64,000 nt of DNA, taken from positions 992,001 through 1,056,000 of the forward strand of contig CM074704.1 of NCBI GenBank assembly GCA_037367355.1. Reading direction: 5' to 3'. A program made the translations under genes and the position numbers. This document shows positions 56,738-64,000 of the stretch, piece by piece; the stretch's first letter is position 1, and each line of letters starts with the position of its first letter. The notes beneath the pieces were generated by a model. That model did not search any database. It worked only from the letters and a program-made list of their open reading frames with translations, and was not told the DNA's origin. The DNA is from Neoscytalidium dimidiatum (Eukaryota; Ascomycota; Dothideomycetes; Botryosphaeriales; Botryosphaeriaceae).

Positions 56738-57585
56738 TCAGCTATCGCCCTTCTTCTTCTTGTCTTCGACACACTCCACGTTATCCTCAGGTACTTCGTC
56801 GTACTTCTCAACGAGGAAGTCGAACACGTCGTCGCTCAGGTCGCCCTGCAGGGTGATCTCCTCACCGCCGGCAGGCAGCTTGGTGACTGAAGCGCCGGTA
56901 GCGAACTTCTTACCCAGATCTTTGGCGACCTTCTTGAGGTCGAGGCCAAAAGCCTCGAGCCCGATGATGGCCGTCACGTACTTGCGCTTGTTGCGCTCGA
57001 TGCGCTTGATCGTCACCTTTGAATGCGCCTTCAGCTCGGCTTCCTTCGCCGCCGCCGACTCGGCCTTCGCGGCCTTCTTCTTGGCGTCCTTTTCGGCGCG
57101 TTGCTGGGCTTCGATGGAGAGGGAGGAGAGATTGGCTTCTATCGCGTCTGTTGGATGGGAGAGAAGCATGTCAGCTCAGTGTTGTCTGTTGCGTCCGAAC
57201 CTGGGGCGGAGTCTCGAAAAATGACGAGGTCTCTAGGTGTTAGAGGCGGAAGGTAGATTGGATGACGTGGTACCTGCAGAGTACAAGCGCTCATGCATGT
57301 CCGGGTGGTGCGTCTTGAGCCATTCTTCGCACTTCTTCGTCGTGCCGCCGAATTCGCAGTACTGCCCACCGCACGGTCAGCCCGATCGATGTCTCCCATA
57401 TTGTAGAATCGTCCCCTTCGTGGCTCCTACCTACTTCTGGGGGAAGACTGCAGACTGCATGGGCGTCACTTGTAAGTCATTCTGTGCGATTGGGCGGCGG
57501 GGCGGGGGTGTCGATCGGGAGACGTACCACCGCAGTAGACAACCTGCTTGGGTTCGGCGAGCGGCGCTGCATCGGAATCTGTCAT
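56738..57585 (-). CDS. TMA22: Translation machinery-associated protein 22 (DENR homolog)
   Basis: SUI1-domain protein that, with Tma20/MCT-1, recycles 40S subunits and aids re-initiation. Four exons: 57585-57528, 57454-57435, 57361-57274 and 57147-56738, 191 aa. Exon 2 is only 20 nt; it is required to give VVYCGVCSLPPEYCEFGGTT, the conserved zinc-binding N-terminal motif, with CEEWLKTHHPDMHERLYS after it. A charged Ala/Lys helix links to the SUI1 domain (HSKVTIKRIERNKRKYVTAI, then LDLKKVAKDLGKKFATGASV and GGEEITLQGDLSDDVFDFLV). The end is acidic then basic (EDKKKKGDS). Automatic models could read through to a false exon because the frame next to exon 2 stays open. Confidence 0.95.
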
Positions 57586-58045
57586 GGTTCAAAGCTACCG
57601 AGAAGAGATTCTGGTAGTGAATTGCGCGCGGGGGTGGTGTTAGAGGGGCTGGAATACTGAAAGCAAGGCGCGACAGGTCGGGTGGTGGGGTATATCCGCA
57701 GCGGGGCAGAATCGGCGTCACACACTTCCGCGAGGAGGGGCAATGACACGACCTCAACGCGGACAGCGGCCCGGCCTTCGGAGCAGAGCGGGCAGCTTTT
57801 GGCGAATCACGTGTTTCTATTGCCCGGGAAACAAGGCATTCCCATCACCAGAACCGTGATACTCGACTTGACACTGACACAGTTTTGAATTGAGTGAGGA
57901 ATCGTCTTCATCCCTAATGCTTGCCATTTTATCTATCCTAACCATGCATGCTTTTTCCTTATCCTAATCCCAACCAACCAGCCCGTTTGAGTCTAGACAT
58001 TCATTAGACAGGACTGCATAATCAGGACTATCAGATAATTGTCTG
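57586..58045. other. Intergenic spacer
   Basis: This 460-bp spacer lies between tandem minus-strand genes and holds the TMA22 promoter and the TRM5 3' end. Nothing else is seen. Confidence 0.5.
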
Positions 58046-59627
58046 TCAGGACTTGCGAAACGCCACCTCTGCTGGAAGGCGAAAACTTGCGCAGAACATC
58101 CTCTTGTTCGGTGCTACGTCGCGCACGTCGTAGATTTCTCCGTCAAGCGTCTCACGGGTGATTTCGAACTCTAATTTCTCGGATATTCGCTTGCAGATGT
58201 CGACTTCCTGCTCAAAGTTGTCGTCGCTCTTGGTGCCAAAGCAGTAGACGTGCACCATCGGCAACCGGACGTCGGTGTGAGGGGTGAAGAGAGTGGACGG
58301 ATCTGCTACTCCCAAAACTTCACTGACCGGTGGACGAGTGAAGAGGCCGATAAAGGAGGGCAGAAAATCGATCGCGTTGGCAGGTAAGTTCATGACGTAG
58401 TGAGAGAAGAAGCGCGGCTGCGTGAGCTCCCGTTCGAGCGATTTGGGATCCACGGCCGCCTGTGCCTTCGATCCGTCGGCCTTACGATGCGAGCCACCCG
58501 GCGCCGCCTTCACAGTGACGCTATGTGACGATCTGAAAAGATCAGCGGTGGCATCGCGAATGAACTTGTGGCCGTCGGCATTGAAGGCGCGAACGAACTG
58601 ATCGACCTGGCGAATGTGAGTCTCCAGTGAGGTCCATGGGCCGGCGAGCCGATCTTACCTTGTTCCTCTTGACTGCATCGTGCATGCATGCGTAACTCTC
58701 CGGATTCAGGTCATTCGCCCACGTAAAGATGCGTTTCTTGCCTGCGGGCACTGCGAAGGGTCCAACGCCAGCCATAACGTCGCAAACAGCCTCTCCCTCT
58801 TTAAATGCTTGGACCATACGTCGGTGCTCCGCCTGCAGCCTGCTATTCCAGTACACCTTTGAGTAGTCGAACCTGAAGACGCAGTTCTCTTCGTGTAGCT
58901 CCACGTTAAGGTCGGGCGGTCCGGTGAGCACTTCGTAAGAGAAGGTGCGGAACTCGCTCTCGTCGCCCACGTTGTCGATCTTGGTGATGACCGTCTCGAT
59001 ATTGTGCGACTTGTCCTTCAGTACCTCGGCAATGAGTTTCTTGTAGGGCTGGTGCGAATCGCGCAAGTTCAGGTGCAGGATGTGTCCGACCTGGGAGAAG
59101 CGCTTCGGGTACGCGTCTTCCTGATTGTCTTCCGGGACTACAGCAGACATGATATCGTCTGGCTCCCATCAGCATGGTGTTCAGTCAACAGGTCGCCGCA
59201 TCACGCACCATATGTCCAATAATCATAGTCAAGATGGAGGTTGTAGGGCACTACACTAGCAATCTCTTTACTCTGGAACTCAGCCAGCGTGCGAGACCAG
59301 GTCGAGGGGTCTGCCTGCTCCCATCAGCGTGTGCTCCACCTCCAGCTGGACGCCCACTAGCCTACCATCGTGCTTGATGTCAGGCCTCAGCAACACGCAC
59401 TTCTTGCCCTTAGCAGCCAGCTCAGACAGCGGATCGGGCCGGACGGACTGCAGGCGCGGCGCAGACAGCACATCCTTGCTCTTCTCCAGGGCCTTTCGTA
59501 CGAGCGAAATGTCCTTGTTATTCGCGACGCGGGCAGCGGAGATAGCGAAGGTTTTCTGGAAGAAGCTGCGGTCGAGCACGCGCATGGCCCGGTTGACGGG
59601 AGGGCGGAACATGGCGTCTTCAGACAT
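58046..59627 (-). CDS. TRM5: tRNA (guanine37-N1)-methyltransferase
   Basis: Makes m1G37 in tRNAs using S-adenosylmethionine, preventing frameshifting; yeast Trm5 acts in nucleus and mitochondria. Exons 59627-59366, 59310-59209, 59158-58659 and 58606-58046, 474 aa. The N-terminal D1 domain includes FRPPVNRAMRVLDRSFFQKT; joining exons 1 and 2 gives KHDDPSTWSRTLAEFQSKEI and joining 2 and 3 gives NLHLDYDYWTYDDIMSAVVP. The following GHILHLNLRDSHQPYKKLIA, DYSKVYWNSRLQAEHRR and CDVMAGVGPFAVPAGKK (about residue 250, SAM loop) are the Trm5 signatures. MNLPANAIDFLPSF near the C-terminus is the catalytic NLP-type motif. It is divergent from the kinesin gene with 402 bp between starts. Confidence 0.95.
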
Positions 59628-60029
59628 GGGTGCGGAGCGGGGGCGATCGGTCTGGCGCGATGCGCATAACCCGGGGCGCAGCGAAATGAGCGAGTCGGCG
59701 CTGTCTGGGGGATGTGCAGGCGTCGAGGCGTAGGCGTCAGAGGGTGGAAATTATTTTGGGCCGCGAATAGGGCCAAGCGTCGGCGGCCGGGACGAGCAAG
59801 GATCGAGCTTCCCTGCGGCGGCGGGAGCGAGCCAGGGCTTGTATAATAACTTGTCAACATCCCGACTCCCCATACCGCCTACTCAGCGCCCCCCCGTTCA
59901 CGCATCGCGTCCACCCCTCGCCGCCCTCGATGAAGCCACCATAGCCACGCATCCGATTCCGACTGAACACACGAGCACACCCGCAACCGCGCGCCGCCCC
60001 GCCGCGCTGACGGCGACCCCCAACTCACC
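59628..60029. promoter_or_regulatory. Divergent promoter region TRM5 / kinesin-3
   Basis: This 402-bp region is shared by two divergent genes. No clear TATA box is present, and the right half is C-rich leader sequence ending in CACCATGG at the kinesin start. Confidence 0.5.
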
Positions 60030-63000
60030 ATGGCGTCCGGCGGAGGGAATATCAAGGTCGTGGTGCGCTGCCGGCCCTTCAACAGCAGAGGTGCGCCTGC
60101 CCCCCAGAACGAGACGAGCCCGGAGAGTATGCTGACGCCCGCCCAGAGAAGGACCGCAATGCACAATGTATCGTGCAAATGTCTGGCAACCAGACCGTCT
60201 TGACGCCCCCGAAAGGTCACGACGCGAAATCCAAGGGGAACAAGGCCGCCCTCGAGGGTCCCAAAGCCTTCAGCTTCGACAAGAGCTACTGGTCCTTTGA
60301 CAAAAGCGACCCCAACTATGCCGGTCAAGACCACCTGTTTGCCGACCTCGGTAGCCCGCTGCTGGATAACGCATTCCAGGGATTCAACAACTGTATTTTC
60401 GCTTACGGCCAGACCGGCTCGGGAAAGTCGTATTCGATGATGGGCTATGGCGAGGAGCACGGTGTGATCCCGCGCATTTGCAAGGGCATGTTCGAACGTA
60501 TCGACGAGATGCAGAAGGATCCATCGCTCAGCTGCACCGTCGAGGTCTCGTATCTAGAGATCTACAACGAGCGCGTTCGTGACCTGCTCAACCCAGCGAA
60601 CAAGGGCAACCTGAAAGTCCGCGAACACCCTTCCACTGGTCCGTACGTCGAAGACTTAGCCAAGTTAGTCGTCCGCTCATTCCAGGAAATCGAAAACCTG
60701 ATGGACGAGGGGAACAAGGCCAGAACTGTCGCTGCCACAAACATGAACGAAACCTCCTCTCGCTCTCACGCCGTCTTCACCTTGACTCTGACACAAAAGC
60801 GCCACGATGCCGAGACAAATATGGACACGGAAAAGGTCGCGAAGATCAGTTTGGTTGATTTGGCCGGCTCCGAGCGTGCTACGTCTACGGGAGCCACGGG
60901 CGCGCGTCTCAAAGAAGGTGCTGAGATTAACAGGTCTCTATCGACTCTCGGGCGTGTTATCGCGGCTCTGGCAGACTTGTCCTCCGGCAAACACAAAAAA
61001 AAGGCTGCATCTATGGTTCCCTATCGAGATTCTGTCCTTACCTGGCTCTTGAAGGATTCGCTTGGTGGAAACAGTATGACGGCAATGATTGCTGCAATCT
61101 CTCCAGCAGACATCAACTTCGATGAAACGCTCTCGACTCTCCGATATGCCGACTCCGCCAAGCGCATCAAGAACCATGCCGTCGTCAACGAAGACCCGAA
61201 TGCACGCATGATTCGGGAGCTGAAGGAAGAATTGGCACAACTCCGCTCGAAGCTTGGCGGCGGAGGTGGCAGCGGCGGCGGCGGCGCGGGCGTCCCTCCA
61301 GAAGAGCAGTATGCACCGGATACCCCACTGGAGAAGCAGATCGTTTCCATCACGTCTTCCGACGGTACTGTCAAGAAAGTTTCCAAGGCCGAGATTGCGG
61401 AGCAGCTCAGTCAGTCTGAAAAATTGTACAAAGACCTTAACCAGACATGGGAGGAGAAGTTGCAGAAGACGGAGGAGATCCACAAGGAGCGTGAAGCCAA
61501 GCTCGAGGAATTGGGTATCAGCATTGAAAAAGGTTTCGTTGGTCTCCATACGCCCAAGAAAATGCCCCATTTGGTAAACTTGAGCGACGATCCGCTTCTA
61601 GCCGAATGTTTGGTTTACAACCTGAAGCCCGGCACAACCATGGTCGGAAACGTCGATTCTCAAAACACCGTTGAAATTCGCCTTAACGGCTCGAAAATCC
61701 TTCCAGAGCACTGTACGTTTGAGAATGTGGATAACGTAGTGACCGTGGTTCCCAAGCCCAACGCAGGAGTCATGGTGAACGGCATTCGCATTGAAGAACC
61801 CAAACGGCTCCGGAGTGGCTATCGTATTATTCTGGGTGATTTTCATATATTCCGTTTCAACCATCCCGAAGAAGCCCGCGCGGAAAGAGCCGAACAAGCG
61901 GGCGGCAGCCTCCTGCGTCATTCCGTGACGGCTAGCCAGGTGACCTCCCCAGTAGGAACGCCCTCCAGACCCGCACATTCTCGAACATGGAGTTCTGCTA
62001 GCCAAGGACAATCCGAAGACCCAAGTCCCCGAGGAGGCTCTCCCGTGCCTTTCAAGAGCAGTCGGGACACTGATTGGTCTTTCGCGCGCCGTGAGGCAGT
62101 CACGGCCATCCTCGGGCCTGACCAGAAGATCTCCAGTTTGACCGATGATGAGCTGGACGTCCTCTTCGATGATTTGCAGCGCGTACGCGCAGTGAGAAAA
62201 GCGAGGCCAGAGAGCAAGTTCTTCGAGAGGGACGAGGACGCGGACTCTGATGGGTCGTTCCCCATCCGCGAAAAGTACGCTTCAACCAGCACAGTCGACA
62301 ACTTCTCTCTAGATACCGCATTGACCATACCTGGAACACCGCAGCTGGGCGAGGAAGACGAGCGCCTCAAGGCTGCCCGCGAAGACATGCAGACCCAGCT
62401 GGACAAGCAGAGAGGCGAATACCAAGACAAACTCAAAGACGCTGAGGAATCTGCCGTTGAGATCGAGGAGATCCGTGTCCAAAAAGTCAAAATGGAGGAG
62501 CAACTGCGTGCAGTGAAGGAAGAAATGCAGCAAGAATTGCAGCGTCAAAAAGAAAGCTTTGAAAGACAGCTGCAAGAATTCTCGTCGCCCACCTCGGAAG
62601 GCAGGAATGCTTTCATCTTCTTGTCGAAGAGGGAGGCCGAGCTTGCCAGGCAAGCATTCGCTCAATGGCGGCAGCGCAGATACGTGGCCATGGCCGAGAC
62701 ATTATTGCAAAATGCCGCATTGCTCAAGGAAGCGCAAGTCATGAGCCAGCAAATGGACAAGCATGTCGTGTTCCAATTCTGTGTTGTCGATGTTGGCCAC
62801 ACTTTCGCCTCTTCATATGATCTGGTGCTCAACGGCGTTCCCGGAGAAGACGACGAAGACCTCGAAGCCACACCCAAGCCATGTATTGGCGTCAGAGTAA
62901 TTGACTTCAAAGATCACGTCATCCATCTCTGGTCCTTGCAGAAGCTTCGGAGACGTGTAAGGGCAATGCGCCAGATGCACCAGTATTTGAACAAACCTGA

Positions 63001-64000
63001 GTACATGCAGCATTTCCGTCTAGAGAACCCTTTCACGGAGCCGTGCTCGCCTGAATACTCGCGAATTGGAGATGCAGACGTACCTCTCGCTGCAGTCTTC
63101 GAGTCTCGTGTCCAAGACTTCTCGATTGACGTCACGTCAACTTATACTGAGGGCGTCGTCGGTATCCTACGCCTTTCTCTAGAACCATCTTTCGCTGAGG
63201 CGTCATCTTCAACTCTGAAATTCAACGTTGTTATGCACCAAATGATTGGTTTCCCAGAGAGAGAAGGAACCAATGTCCACGCGCAGCTGTTTTTCCCGGG
63301 CATATCGGATGAAGGGGGTGCGACCACGACTCAGATGATCAATGGCTTCAATGAAGGCCCGATCAAATTCGAAAGTGTGCACAGCATGGGCTTGCCGCTC
63401 AACAGTCCTCGATCAGCTTCGCTTCGAATCTCCATATTCGCCAAAGTCACCTCAATGCATCTCGACAAACTGCTCAGCTGGGATGACATGCGCGATTCAG
63501 CGCCCAGACCCAAGGCAAAGCGCATCAACTCGCGGCTGCCAGAGTCAGAATTCTACGCCGAAGAGCGCCATGACATCTTTGCCAGGGTGCAAATTCAAGA
63601 AATGGCAGAGGATGGCAATTATAAACCTGTTGACGTTGTTCAGAGCAACCCTCTTGACCAAGGAGCTTTCCAACTCCACCAAGGTATTCAACGCCGCTTC
63701 GTTGTGGATCTCACCCATAGCTCTGGCCAGGTGCTCCAATGGCAAGATATCTCGTCGATTCGTGTTGGCCACGTCAAGCTTTTGGACGCAAGCGGCCGCA
63801 CCGCGGGAACAGATTCGCCGCAACCTCAGGTGCCAATGAAGCTCTTGGCTAAGCCAACGGTCAAGGACAACGCCGATGGTACTAGCAACGTGACCTTCAT
63901 TGGACTTTGGGACTCGAGTATGCACGGATCTCTTCTCCTTGACCGCACAACAGCCGATCGGTACAGAGTCCAGGTCTCTCTTATGTGGGACGTTGCATGC
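60030..64000 (+). CDS. Kinesin-3 motor (Unc104/KIF1-type), partial at right edge
   Basis: Plus-end microtubule motor that carries vesicles and early endosomes in hyphae. Exons 60030-60090 and 60147 to beyond the edge; about 1,300 residues are visible and no stop is reached. The motor domain spans about residues 7-380: GNIKVVVRCRPFNSREKD at the start, P-loop GQTGSGKSYSMMG at about 109, NETSSRSHAVFTL (switch I), VDLAGSERA (switch II), and a K-loop-like insert (GKHKKKAASMVPYRDSVLTW). A Gly/Ser-rich stretch and coiled coil follow, then the FHA domain characteristic of kinesin-3 (GTTMVGNVDSQNTVEIRLNG, about 515-535), more coiled coil (LKAAREDMQTQLDKQRGEYQ), and the DUF3694/KIF1B-type beta domains (MHQMIGFPEREGTNVHAQLF). 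The C-terminal PH domain, if present, lies outside the window. Confidence 0.95.

Overview
The window is nuclear DNA of a filamentous ascomycete (Pezizomycotina, probably a Dothideomycete-like mould; the class is an inference). The evidence is the many short introns (about 50-260 bp) with GTRNGT-type donors and CTRAC branch points, fungus-specific families (a HET-domain protein, a rhodopsin-domain seven-helix protein, a DUF3712 membrane protein, a crystallin-like small secreted protein), long GC-rich leaders, and one decayed gene whose premature stops could come from repeat-induced point mutation. I rebuilt 25 gene models by joining exons by hand. Most are conserved housekeeping genes, and each splice junction was checked for phase. 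I see no prokaryotic operon, CRISPR array, complete transposon, viral segment or convincing tRNA.

Layout. 1-11 kb: a copper transporter (CTR, cut by the left edge), the NAD-pathway enzyme 3-hydroxyanthranilate 3,4-dioxygenase with a mitochondrial-looking leader, ORC3 of the origin recognition complex, a GPATCH11-type G-patch protein, a DUF3712 membrane protein, and a cytoplasmic-type protein ending in 24 charged pentapeptide repeats. 12-18 kb: a large HET-domain protein and a divergent PP2C phosphatase. 18-28.6 kb: PRP16 (splicing helicase) and PWP1 (ribosome biogenesis) fired from one 264-bp divergent promoter, a serine-rich protein with K-R-S repeats, and CKS1. 30-37 kb: a GPI-anchor-like protein, a mitochondrial-looking SDR, a glycosylated secreted protein and a basic/acidic hypothetical.

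38-46 kb: a His-rich coiled-coil single-pass membrane protein, a rhodopsin-domain membrane protein, a long GC-rich stretch without genes, and a hydrophilic hypothetical. 45.9-49.4 kb stands out: a seven-cysteine small secreted protein with a second exon that is easy to miss, beside a 2OG-Fe(II) oxygenase pseudogene full of stops and frameshifts. 49.7-64 kb returns to dense housekeeping genes: PRP4 (U4/U6 snRNP), a PTC7/azr1 PP2C phosphatase, MPS1 kinase, TMA22 (DENR), TRM5 (tRNA m1G37 methyltransferase) and a kinesin-3 motor that runs off the right edge.

Functionally the housekeeping genes fall into cell-cycle control (ORC3, CKS1, MPS1), splicing (PRP16, PRP4), translation and ribosomes (PWP1, TMA22, TRM5) and mitochondria (two PP2C phosphatases, SDR, possibly 3-HAO). 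Several are arranged as divergent pairs with short shared promoters. No genome-wide search could be run, so all family names come from motif recognition. I did not find a clear multi-gene novel system; the strongest leads are the secreted protein/pseudogene pocket, the leader on the 3-HAO and the pentapeptide-repeat protein.
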